A DNA stretch of 14,815 bases, taken from Circinella minor (Eukaryota; Mucoromycota; Mucoromycetes; Mucorales; Lichtheimiaceae). The stretch is from the NCBI GenBank assembly GCA_016758965.1, contig JAEPRB010000488.1:1-14815 (forward strand). Reading direction: 5' to 3'. The translations under genes and the position numbers were made by a program. This document shows, one piece after another, positions 1 to 9,450 of the stretch; the first letter of the stretch is position 1, and each line of letters opens with the position of its first letter. The notes under the pieces were generated by a model. It had not been told where the DNA came from. It was given only the letters and a program-made list of their open reading frames with translations, and did no database searches.

Positions 1-2
1 AA

Positions 3-155
3 GAAATTGTTACTGATCGTGGTGCAAATTTTATGAGCAAAGTTGTTCGTTTTTATACTGAATGTATTAAAATCGCTCATCGTTTCACAAGTACTTTTCA
101 TGTAAGATCAAATTCAAAATGCGAAAGCCTGTTCATGCAACAACATTTGTTATAG
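3..155 (+). pseudogene. Ty3/gypsy-type integrase core fragment, 5' end outside window
   Basis: The frame opens at the window edge and reads EIVTDRGANFMSK, then about 20 residues, then FTSTFHVRSNSKCESL, ending at a TAG (153-155). This is the rve integrase core: the second catalytic Asp lies in TDRGANF, and the catalytic Glu lies in SKCE. A family member normally reads TxxHPRxNxxxERxN here and continues for more than 100 residues after the Glu. In this copy the Pro is Val, the ERxN stretch is altered, and the frame stops 9 residues after the Glu. The downstream DNA is AT-rich with no further retrotransposon sequence and no recognisable LTR, so this is a broken relic. The rest of the element, if present, lies left of the window. 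Assignment to Ty3/gypsy rather than another integrase-bearing element is by motif memory. Confidence 0.75.
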
Positions 156-1664
156 ATAATAGAAATAAGTTATTTTATATTTTTATTATCATATTTCTAA
201 TTATTCCTTATAATTCAACTAATTCTAAGTTTCATTTATATATTATATCCATCCTCTCATCCTTATAATAGTTGCTAAATAATCGTCTTCTAATGTTAAA
301 AAAAGAGATAAACCAATACATTGCTAATAATATAACCTAGTGTTTATTAATAATTATAAAGAAAAATCAAATGGCAGAAGCATGGATACTAGTAAAATAC
401 AAAAATGGTAGTAATTATTATCATTATTATCATTGTAAGTAGTCAATAAATAGTGAATACCATCGATATATCAAGAAATCTAAATGTATAAAATAATGTA
501 TATGTTGTGTATGTTATGGTGAAGCCATATTGAAAATGATCATCTAAGAAGGCAATATATGCCATGCTGAAATAAAGATAAAAATAAGATAGTTCATTAA
601 TCAAATAGTGCAATGTCATATGGTATAAAAGAGTACTGGGCGTTATGCAGAGATGAATAGCATTTCAGTGATAAGCACGAATAAAATAGATTTGTGAACA
701 TCAAATGTATAATCGTATAGATAAAGATGTGTTCGTCATTATAATTGGAGTAAGTTTGTAATAAGGTGTCATTATAAAAAAAAAGTTTTATGATTACTAT
801 AATAATCTGGTATTTAATTCCTTGTGTATATATTTATATGTGTTAATGATCAGTAGATGTAAGAATAAACATTGAAATCCAGAAGGAACCAAGGGATAGA
901 GTATGTATGTTGATGTAAGAAGGCAAAAATTGAAAAGAGAAAAGAAAAGTAAATAATAATAAAGAAATTCTGGGCAGGGAAATAAAAAAGAATAACCTCA
1001 GCTTATTATTGGTGTAGTATAATGTATATCATAAATCAAAGAATATTCTTTCTTATCTACTATTAAAAATACAATGGTCCTTAGATCAAATTTAAGATAA
1101 CGCTCCAAATTAGTAATTACCGATTAGGAAATCGATTAAAATTTTTTTTTTGACATTTGAGTTTTTTTTTTTCTATTCAGCGCACGGTCATTGTATTTAT
1201 CATTGCATTTACCATTGTTACCATCGTTTTCATCCTTCCTTCAAAAGTAGAATTGTAGTCCAAATACTTTTTTTTTTCATTTTCGGGTTGACAGTGGTTA
1301 ATAATATATAAACACGTAATAATATGTAATCATGATTATGAAGACTACTATATTTGCCTATATTACGTAGTAATGCCTTATATATTATATAAGATGTAAT
1401 TACACATAATAACACGTAATCATCATTACCAATGATATTATATTTTTTATATGTAAATATAGATGTAGATGTAGATGTATATATTGAAAAGACCCTATTG
1501 TCAATAAAAAATAAAAAAATAAAAAATTAATATAAATATAAAGAGTAGCTATTATCTGAAATAAACTTCCTTCACTTTAATTTTCTTTTTTTTTTTTTGC
1601 GCCATATTGATTTTATATTTTTTTTAAAAAGTTTAATATCATATCATATTTTTCTTGAGGAATT
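156..1664. other. AT-rich gene-free region
   Basis: No convincing coding sequence, tRNA or structured RNA was seen on either strand. The longest open frame (about 60 codons on the minus strand at 1230-1415) is low-complexity and unsupported. Contents are homopolymer A and T runs, a short GATGTA tandem run around 1458-1482, and several copies of an ACACGTAAT/CGTAATCAT motif between 1305 and 1430. The region separates an integrase relic from the Helitron start and may hold the Helitron 5' terminus, but no 5'-TC end could be fixed without other copies to compare. Confidence 0.6.
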
Positions 1665-2485
1665 ATGAATCACGAGCAACAGGTATGATATAACTATGGC
1701 TATATATATTTATCTACTATTAAGAAAAAAAGTAAGTTACATGTAATTAAAAATTAAAAATAAAATATATAAATATAGGAATCACAACAAAGACAACGTC
1801 GAACTCAATGCATGTGTGGATCTACTACTCATTTAAACCGCAACAACAGAGACTGTCCTTTGAATAGAAGAAACAATAATAATGAGCGAAATGTGAGACC
1901 TAGAATAGATCCATCTAACAATATATGTTTTTTTTTTTATAGTTGTCACATCAATGTTAAAATGCTATATTTCCCTCCTGACAGATGTATTAATATTGAA
2001 AAACTGTATTATTATGACTTATTATAATTATTAGGATTCAATTTCATGTCCAAATTGTGGCTCAACAACGCACTCTGATCCATCACATGCTGAGTGTACA
2101 AGCACAAATATAAATAATAATAATAACAACGATAACTTAATGCAAGGTATATATTCATCTTTTTTTTAATATATATGTATATAACAACCCTCTTTTGTAT
2201 ATGTCCAATACTATAATAGTAATATATGTATATTAACATAAAACTGTTCAAAATTATTCGATAGATGCTGATGGTTTTGCTCAAGAACAGCTGGAAAACC
2301 TTGAAGAAGAAGACAATGGTGCTGTTTTAAATCGTATTACAGAAGAATTGAACGATGCTAACCAAGGACGTCGCAATAATGCTCCATCAGCTGCTTCAAC
2401 ACCAGTATTGCCACCTCCTTTCCCAACGCGTCGTTGTTCTAAATGTGGAAGTCCAAGTCATTTTTGAGCAACAAGTGGAAATTGT
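1665..2485 (+). other. Three zinc-knuckle modules in small 5' exons of the Helitron gene
   Basis: Three modules share the pattern Cx2C-G-S-x-x-H-x7-C. K1 (1809-1856, exon 2) reads CMCGSTTH then x7 then C-P-L-N, with its first Cys displaced by one position. K2 (2047-2097, exon 3) reads CPNCGSTTH then x7 then C. K3 (2435-2485, start of exon 4) reads CSKCGSPSH then x7 then C-P-F-N and contains an in-frame TGA at 2465-2467 where the other two have an ordinary residue. Introns 1683-1778, 1893-2034 (donor GTGAGA) and 2147-2264 separate K1, K2 and K3. The modules resemble CCHC nucleic-acid-binding knuckles with a longer last spacing. Linkers are Asn-rich. A likely role is DNA or RNA binding by the transposase; this is inference. 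Confidence 0.7.
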
Positions 2486-2626
2486 CCTTTTAATCATCAA
2501 AATGTAGTTTCTGAATATGGTGCTCAATTTAGAATAGCCTGTCAAGAACATTTTGAACCAGAGAATATATTTGGTTATAATATTTGCTACACGCAAGAAA
2601 GTTGATTCTACCATCGCCATATTTTT

Positions 2627-4634
2627 CCACATATGAATACTCCTTGCCCATCATGTGGTTCACAAATGTGGATTGATGAACTGCTAACAGCTTCCTCTTT
2701 AACAAACCCATGTTTTGGTCTATGCTGCCTATCAGGAAAAATAAATTTGCCAATTCCACAGTCTCCACCCCAAGAACTATTGGATTTAATTACAAACCAT
2801 GATCCCACCAATGCTCTATCTATCCAGTTTCACACAAATATTCGTGCATATAATTCATTATTTGCATTTGCCTCAGTTCGTGCTAATTATGACCCTCAGT
2901 TGGCAAGTGGACGTGATGGTGTTTCAACATACCACATCAATGGAACTTTATATCGTTGTCTTGGCCCTTTACGAGCAACAGATCCAGCACAAGCATCTTT
3001 TTCACAAATTTACTTTTGTGATGAAAATGAACAAACAACAAGGCGACAAACAATGTTTACTGGTCTTGATGAGAACATTATACAGATGATTCAAACCTGG
3101 ATTACCCAACATAATCTATTTGCACGTACGCTTCGTACTGCTTCTGAAGCTTATGCAAATCAAACGGTTGGAACTATATAAGTTGTTATCCGTGCTGCAC
3201 GTGATATGGGTAGAAGATATGATGTTCCAGCTCATCCTGAGGTTGCTGCTATGGTTGTTGAAAATACCACTGCTGGTTCTGTATTACCATATGATGTTGT
3301 TATTCATGATCGTGAACTTGGATTACAACAAGTCAGCTCTCTACATCCTTCCTATACACCTTTACATTACGTTTTGATGTTTCCTTATGGTGATAATGGA
3401 TGGTACCTTGGTCTACGATCTATTTCAACAGCAACTAATGATGATACAAATGTTACACCTTTAAATTATTGCGCTTATATGATGATGATACGGCAAGGGG
3501 AAAGAGAAATATATCACCACCATTTTGGCCGCTTATTTCAACAATTTCTGGTAGATAACTATGTACGTATTGAAACAGCACGTTTACAATTTATAACTAC
3601 ACACCAAGAAGATATACGAGCTGAAGTGTATAGTAGACTGGTTGATAATGCTAATCCAAGGCAAATTGGTCGGTCTGTTATTTTACCTTCTTCATTTACT
3701 GGTGGTCCACGTTATATGAAACAAATGTTGCAAGATGGCCTTGCAATTGTACGTCAAAAAGGAACTCCTACTCTATTTATTACATTCACTTGCAACCAGT
3801 ACTAGCCTGAAATTCAAGCTGAGCTTTCTCCAGGGCAAAAAGCTTCCGATCGTCCAGATCTTTGCACAAGGGTTTTTCATATGAAGATGAAAGAGATGAT
3901 CCACCATATCAAGGATTCACAAATATTTGGTCGAGTTATTGGATACTTGGCGACCACCGAGTTTCAAAAACGTGGACTCCCTCATACCTATATGATATGG
4001 ATTTTACATCCAGATGATCGACCTCATATACCAACAGACTATGATCAATTTGTTTCAGCAGAGCTTCCAGACCGCCAAGCACATCCTCAATTATATAATA
4101 CTGTTACAAGCTGTATGATTTATAGTCCATGCGGGCATCTAAAACCTAATGATGTGTGTATGCAAAATGGCCAATGCTAGCAATGATATCCAAAACAATT
4201 CAATGAAGAAACAAGGATGAATAGTGATGGTTATCCTCTCTATAGACGACGCCGTAATAATCGTACACACATATTTCACCATTCTGGATTTGTAGCTGAT
4301 AATCGACATGTTGTTCCTTATAATCCGTATCTCAGTCACCGTTACAATGCTCATATTAATGTGGAAATCTGTACTTCAGCAAGAGCCATAAAGTATCTAT
4401 GCAAGTATATTACAAAAGGATCAGATAGAGCACAATTACAAGCAATCAGAACCACGATATCTACAACAGCTGATAATAGTAACAACATAGCAACAGCCAC
4501 TACTGAGGGATCTGCCACACAAACAATAAATAATCGAACAACAGCCACGACTTCTTCTTCTGGTACTACTACTACTACTACTACTACTACAACAGCAGCC
4601 AATGATACTAATACAACATCAACTACTACGTACT
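2627..4634 (+). other. Helitron N-terminal and Rep (HUH/Y2) nuclease domain with broken HUH motif
   Basis: This is the catalytic half that nicks and joins the transposon ends. Visible landmarks are CPSCGSQMWIDE, FHTNIRAYNSLFAFASV, the G-x-LYRCLGPL stretch, a long conserved block ending FITFTCNQY-stop-PEI (stop TAG at 3803-3805 where Helitrons carry the Trp of CNPxWPEI), and KRGLPHTYMIW at 3971-4000. The last normally contains H-U-H (PHxH); here the second His is Tyr (3983-3991, H-T-Y), which should abolish metal binding. The Y2 motif YLCKY (4394-4408) keeps both tyrosines. After it comes an Asn/Thr/Ser-rich tract with ten consecutive Thr encoded by an ACT microsatellite (about 4563-4592). Stops at 3179, 3803, 4178 and 4184 interrupt the domain. 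Confidence 0.8.
4563..4592 (+). repeat. (ACT)n microsatellite inside Rep domain
   Basis: About nine to ten ACT units encode a run of Thr inside the Helitron Rep coding region. A change of reading frame occurs just downstream (before 4635), so slippage in or near this tract is a plausible cause of that frameshift. Confidence 0.85.
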
Positions 4635-5773
4635 TGTGAAACTATGGAAATAGATAGTACAGCAGCAAGCAACAACAACAATACTGAACAACCATCTATT
4701 AATGAAGTGACCTAGTATCAAAATGTGCGTTATATAGGTTCATGTGAAGCTGTATGGCGAACACTGGGTTTTTTAGTCCATATGCACCATCCCACAGTAA
4801 TTCGTTTAATTTGCATTTACCAAATGATCAAATTGTGTATTTTCGTGGCGATATGGATATATAAGAATTAGATAGGGCAAGAGAGGCTGCAACAGGAACA
4901 AAACTTTTGGCTTTCTTTCAATTATGTACAAATGATGATCAAGCATGTCAATATTGTTATCATGAAATACCAACGCATTATACTTGGAACCCTAGAACAA
5001 ATCCACCCGTAGCTAACGTGGTGATCAGAATATGTAGTATATCATTATCAAATATGCCATTGTTTTCTTTACGGCTCTTACTGCTATCTGTTCTAGGTCC
5101 AAGAAGTTTCAATGAACTAAAGACTTTCAATGACATAACATATGATACTTTTGAACAAGCCGCTCTTGCCCGGGGACTGTTAGAATCTGACGATGAATGG
5201 GATCATTGTCTGCAAGAGGCGTGTCAATTTGCACGAGTACCTTCAATGATCCGCTCACTGTTTGTATATATTCTTATAAATTGCATGCCTGCAGATCCAT
5301 TGACACTTTGGAACAAGTACCATGAACGAATGTCAGATGATTATTTTTTTCAATTACATACCAATATGCGAAATAATCAATATGAACTTACTAAACAAGA
5401 GTATGAGCAGCTATATCAACGCACTTTAGGCGATATTGAATTTCAGCTTCAAGCTACTGGTCACCATCTCACTGAATTTCCAACTTTACCTCAACAGTTC
5501 ATATTGGAGTTTGATGACCCTCCTCATGGCGTAGATGTGTTAGCAAGAGTGGAACAAGATGATTATAATTCCGAAGAACAACAACAATTACTTCACACCA
5601 TGCTTCCAATATTAAATACTGAACAACGTCATGCATTTGATACTATTATCACTTTTTTAAATGACCAACCTGATGATCCAACCACAAGATTATTTTTTAT
5701 AAATGGTCCTGGTGGTACTGGAAAATCTTTATTATTCAAAGCACTTTTAGCTCATGTTCGTTCACAAGAATAA
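4635..5773 (+). other. Helitron Rep-helicase linker and start of Pif1-type helicase (Walker A)
   Basis: After the low-complexity tract the frame changes by one. It then reads RYIGSCEAVWR, the usual Helitron block after the Y2 motif, with a TAG at 4713. Near 4811 one base appears lost: the following HLPNDQIVYF block (from 4814) returns to the earlier frame. A TAA lies at 4862. From 4865 to 5770 the frame is clean and includes the Helitron block RAREAATGTKLLAFFQLC and the helicase Walker A motif GPGGTGKS (5705-5728). At 5771 one extra base creates a TAA and shifts the frame, after which IVLPVATSGI continues directly. A standard helicase would run through this point without a break. Confidence 0.8.
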
Positions 5774-5932
5774 TATAGTTCTACCAGTTGCGACGTCTGG
5801 CATAACTGCTATTCTATTACCAGGTATATATTTGGAAAAGTGATTCCATTTTTTATTATTATATTGTATCACAAAAATTATAGCTAAAAAATTCATTTTA
5901 CTGACAATGACACCAATGTTCTATTAAAATAG

Positions 5933-7089
5933 GAGGCAGAACTGCACACAGCCGATTCAAAATCCCGCTCAATGCTAATGATTCAACAACGTGTACACTA
6001 CCACTGACTGGAGCACATGCACATATTATACAAGAAGCGAAGCTTATTATTTGGGATGAGGCAGTCATGTGTGGCAAATATAATTTTCAGGCAGTTGACC
6101 ATGCATTACGAGACATTATGGGTGCTGTAGATAAAAGACTGCAAGATGTTTCATTTGGCTCTAAAGTAGTTGTTTTTGGTGGTAACTTTCGCCAAATCCT
6201 TCCGGTTATCAAAAAGGGAACTGGATCAGAAGTTGTTAGACAATCTATTAGACAGGCTACATTTTGGGACCAAATTCAAGTTTTGTATCTAACACAAAAC
6301 ATGCGTATTCGTAACTTGGGCCCTAAAGCTACATCATTTGCTCAAAAGTTATTGTCAATTGGAAATGGTGACCATCTGTATAGTGAAACAGTAGAAATTC
6401 CAGAAGAGTGGCTCATGGACTCTAATGATGTTACTGCATTAATCAATATGATCTATCCATCAATTCGCTCTCCCGAATCCCATCCAACTCATTATGCCGG
6501 TCGTGCAATTTTGGCATCAAAAAATGTTAATGTTGACGATATCAATGATTTGGCATATAGTATTTTTCCAGGGGAAGGCCGCTCATATATCTCTAATGAT
6601 AAAATTATTGACAGTGATGATCCTGAGGGTGCATCTACTACCTATCCCGTTGAATTTTTACATAGCATTGCTACAAGTGGAGTACCAAGACATGAATTAC
6701 AACTCAAGATTGGGATAGCTATTATACTTTTGCGAAATCTCGACCCTGATAGAGGATTATGTAATGGTACTAAATTATTTGTTACCGCCCTACATGACCA
6801 TATTATTGGAGTAAGAAGAATTGATCAAGGATATGATGGTGACGAATATTTTTTACCAAGAATCAATATGTGTACTATAGAAGGCGAATATCCTTTTATT
6901 TTGTGCTGCCGCCAATTCCCTGTACATGCTGCCTTCGCAATAACTATTAATAAAACACAAGGACAGACATTATCAACTGTTGGTATATATTTGGATGAAC
7001 CGGTTTTTGCCCATGGTCAACTGTACGTTGCTCTTTCCAGAGCTACAGATTCTGCAAACATTAAAGTTGCATTGAATCTTTCCAACTAA
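5933..7089 (+). other. Helitron helicase C-terminal exon, uninterrupted
   Basis: This exon holds the ATPase and translocation motifs of the Pif1-like helicase and has no stop or frameshift over about 385 codons. It begins with GGRTAHSRFKIP (motif after Walker A), then Walker B IIWDEA (6046-6063). Next comes FGGNFRQILPV, in which the usual Asp of GGDFRQ is Asn, then LTQNMRI, GLCNGTKLF, TINKTQGQTL and GQLYVALSRA, ending NLSN and TAA at 7087-7089. The preceding intron 5824-5932 has a GTATAT donor, an AG acceptor and a TACTGAC branch-like sequence near 5900. No extra endonuclease domain follows the helicase, so this is a canonical Helitron rather than a Helentron. If expressed from an internal ATG (for example 6067) it would lack Walker A and be inactive. 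Confidence 0.85.
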
Positions 7090-7232
7090 AGAGACAATGC
7101 TGTTCCAAAAACCAATAATGTAGTCTATCGTGAAGCTCTCCTACCATCTGTGACATAGATAGCTATCTCCATTTATAATAAGTTGTATCACAATTATCAT
7201 TAGTTTCATTACTATCTTTACTTCCATTACTA

Positions 7233-7265
7233 TTTTCATTTTCATTTTCATTTTCATTTTCATTT

Positions 7266-7268
<3 letters not shown>
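7233..7268. repeat. (TTTTCA)6 microsatellite
   Basis: Six perfect head-to-tail TTTTCA hexamers lie directly left of the ATT tract, about 140 bp after the Helitron helicase stop codon. Confidence 0.9.
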
Positions 7269-7296
<28 letters not shown>

Positions 7297-7318
7297 GATT
7301 ATTATTATGATTATTATG

Positions 7319-7414
<96 letters not shown>

Positions 7415-7505
7415 TTCAATATTATATTATTATCATTATTAATATTATCAACATTATTATCAACATTATTATTATTATCAACATTATTATCATCATTATT
7501 ATTAT
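7267..7505. repeat. Long (ATT)n microsatellite with ATG and ATC interruptions
   Basis: From about 7267 to 7412 the sequence is ATT trinucleotides with a few ATG interruptions near 7296-7321; the stretch 7321-7411 is essentially pure, about 30 units. From 7412 to 7505 the tract degenerates into ATTATC and CAACATTATTAT variants. Open frames reading poly-Ile or Ile/Met on either strand are by-products. Confidence 0.95.
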
Positions 7506-7555
7506 ATTGTTTTCCGATTTATATATATATTAACTCAAAAATTATTATACAGCAT

Positions 7556-7690
7556 TGAGCCCACTCCAGACTGGCGCAAAGCGCCTTTGGGGGTCAAGGG
7601 GGAACCCCTTGCGACGACGCCGGTAAATGACCCGGAGCGAAGCGTAGGGGCTCATTTAGTCAAGCAAAGCAAGACAGGACGGCTAGTATA
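7556..7690 (+). other. GC-rich hairpin island, candidate Helitron 3' terminus
   Basis: About 130 bp of abruptly GC-rich DNA in AT-rich surroundings. It contains three hairpins: GGCGC-AAA-GCGCC (7573-7585); CAAGGGG-GAA-CCCCTTG (7595-7611, perfect 7-bp stem); and TAAATGACCC pairing with GGGCTCATTTA (7624-7633 with 7648-7658, one bulge). The tetranucleotide CTAG follows at 7683-7686 and is followed by T, as expected for the 3' end of a Helitron inserted between A and T. Helitron 3' ends carry a hairpin close to CTRR; here the nearest hairpin ends 24 nt before CTAG, further than usual. The island is on the correct side of the helicase stop. An alternative is a non-autonomous element or an unrelated structured RNA. 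Confidence 0.4.
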
Positions 7691-8429
7691 TAATAAAAAT
7701 AAAAGGGTTGTTATGACAACTGATTCCTTTAATAGCCTATATAAGTCCATTATAAATAATTATTTCATATTTAACATTATTACCTAAGAAAAAAAGTAAT
7801 ACATCAAAAAAAAAAATAACTACATAGTCAAAGTGCCCAAAAAAACCATTCACATCAACACAAAAAAAAATTTGTGAATTTTCGAGCTGTTCCAAAAGGG
7901 GGAGTGGGAATTCTAAAAAAGGGAGTGCCATTCCAAAAGAAGTAATGGGAGCACAAGAAATTTTGTGAAAACTTGTAAAGTTTGTAAAATTGTGTGATCT
8001 TTATTTAATTTAGTCCTTTATGGATCAAAGTTAATAAAAAGTTGAGATGAATAAAATTACTAGCTGGAGTAATAAGTTCAGCTGTTTAGTTAGTTATAAC
8101 TGGTAAGCAAAATAAGGCAAATATAATAGATAAAATAAATCAAGAAGAGTTGATAATGAGTTAATACTAATGAAGAAAAAACTTAAATACTAATAATACT
8201 AATCATTGATAAAACGAACAGCATCAATGCCAGTAATAATAAAGGGATAAAATTAATAATATATATGAGAAAAAAGTATTTTAAATGAAGAAAAGGAAAG
8301 AAAGTGAAAGAAGTGAAGATCAATCCAAATATAAAAAAAGAAAAGAAAAGAAAATAACAGCACCGTGTAAGTAGACAAACCAGTAAGATGCCAAAATTGA
8401 TAATACTTACCTGCTAGTGCAGATTGATA
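7691..8429. other. AT- and purine-rich spacer
   Basis: Apart from the short tandem units at 7890-7950 no gene was seen. The + strand is strongly purine-biased at 8281-8356 (AAGAAAAGGAAAGAAAG-like). A GTAAGT splice donor on the minus strand near 8412 follows the last readable part of the transposase relic to the right, suggesting that gene once continued into this spacer. No further exon could be recognised. Confidence 0.55.
7890..7950. repeat. Three degenerate 20-21 bp tandem units
   Basis: Units at 7890-7910, 7911-7930 and 7931-7950 share the pattern TTCYAAAARRGGGAGTGSSA with several differences each. They sit in AT-rich spacer about 200 bp after the GC-rich island. Function unknown; they could be subterminal repeats of a mobile element. 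Confidence 0.6.
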
Positions 8430-9435
8430 TTATAATAAAGTGACTTCCCCAGGTATTATGCTGTTGGGAATCATATTGGGATATATATAATAGTAACGAA
8501 ATGCTGTAGAATTATTATCTCTATTTATCATTGGCATCTTAAGAATACCAGCTTGTGTTTGGATTGCGCTCGCTTCAATTAAATAACGTTTGCTAAGAGG
8601 AGAACTACCGATTATAGAGGTTCCACATGGGCAACCACCAGCATTAAGCTTAACATTATGATAGAAATTGGCAAAACATAGAATTACTTCTTTGCCTATA
8701 ACAAAAATAATAACAATTTAGTATATATAAGATTTATAATTTACTTACAACCTTAAGATATTTTACCATTATATTTATGTGCGAAGAACAAAATAGCTGC
8801 ACTGAAAAACCTCTGTATTTTCCATTGTTCCCTAGTTCTTGGTCTACGTTTGTTAATATCCACATTGATATCCATTACTACAAAATTACGTATCTTTTTT
8901 GTTTTCCGTCCAGTTTTCGAAGCATCATACACAGCATCAGTTTTTTTCTGATATAATCGCTTTCCAATAATAATGTTATTATCAGTGTCAGATGGCCCAA
9001 TAGTGCCGTTAGGATACTGTCGTCTCCAATATTGAACCAAATAAAAACGAAGATTAACATCACGGTAATTGTCCACTGTAGCTGAAAAATGATTCCAGAG
9101 TTCCATATCATCTGAATTATGTAAAGTATCGTTTTCATTCTGTTCAATGGCATATTTTATACATGGCTGTTCTTCGATAGGCGATTTCAATAGGTTATAA
9201 AATTTGCTGGCTTGATTACGACCAAGTATATTACCAACATGCTTCGCTGAATTATTTGTAGATCGGATTCATTTCTTAAAATAACCTGTGTCAAACTGTT
9301 AATATTTGTCTTCCAATATTTTCCCACTCACTTCAACATAAAATACTACTAATTACCTATGATTCTTTCCATGGATCTTGCACTAACTCCTCATATTGGT
9401 CCAAGATTTTCAGTTACTTCTGGTATGTGTCGTAA
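8430..9435 (-). pseudogene. C-terminal part of a CACTA/Plavaka-like (Transposase_21-related) transposase, decayed
   Basis: Three readable exon pieces on the minus strand. Exon 1 (9435-9357) reads LRHIPEVTENLGPI, a TGA (9393-9391), then SARSMERIIG. Intron 9356-9286. Exon 2 (9285-8767) starts YFKK, a TGA (9271-9269), then IRSTNNSAKHVGNILGRN; it continues through a conserved-looking region ending FFSAAILFFAHKYNGK. Intron 8766-8696 (GTAAAA donor; a better GTAAGT donor 18 nt later would include a TAA). Exon 3 (8695-8430) reads EVILCFANFYHN, GGCPCGTS, SPLSKRYLIEASAIQTQAG, then IPGEVTLL and TAA. Phases match at both junctions. The SARSMERxIG block and the FFxHxxxGK block followed by an LCFA-type strand resemble transposases common in Mucoromycota and basidiomycete genomes; the family assignment is from memory. 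The N-terminal catalytic region is absent, so this is a truncated relic. Confidence 0.55.
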
Positions 9436-9450
9436 CTAGTGTTCTTCATG

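Larger units (their letters stand above)
1665..7089 (+). pseudogene. Helitron Rep-helicase (RepHel) transposase, decayed
   Basis: Encodes a rolling-circle transposase: an HUH/Y2 Rep nuclease fused to a Pif1-type helicase, the hallmark of Helitrons. The reconstructed model has exons 1665-1682, 1779-1892, 2035-2146, 2265-5823 and 5933-7089; all introns are GT-AG and reading phase is kept across each. Domains in order: zinc knuckles, Helitron N-terminal domain (CPSCGSQMWIDE, then FGLCCLSGKINLP), Rep domain, helicase. Damage: in-frame stops at 2465, 2603, 3179, 3803, 4178, 4184, 4713 and 4862, plus frame changes at about 4591-4634, near 4811 and at 5771. Between and after these the frame is well conserved, so decay is fairly recent. 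The stops are of all three kinds, which argues against a changed genetic code. The start ATG at 1665 is only the first one that splices in frame; an upstream exon is possible. Confidence 0.85.

Noticed and set aside
1230..1415. Minus-strand open frame of 61 codons.
   Set aside because: Low complexity, no motif, and located in AT-rich DNA where such frames are expected by chance.
2465..4864. Stop-codon reassignment or read-through in the Helitron gene.
   Set aside because: TAA, TAG and TGA all occur, together with three frameshifts and lost catalytic residues, and the genes at 11003-14815 use ordinary codons without internal stops.
7141..7558. Poly-Ile/Met open frames on both strands (92 and 87 codons).
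   Set aside because: They are translations of the ATT and TTTTCA microsatellites.
7587..7787. Plus-strand open frame of 66 codons across the GC-rich island.
   Set aside because: It runs through the hairpins and then into AT-rich sequence; the hairpins explain the sequence better than coding.
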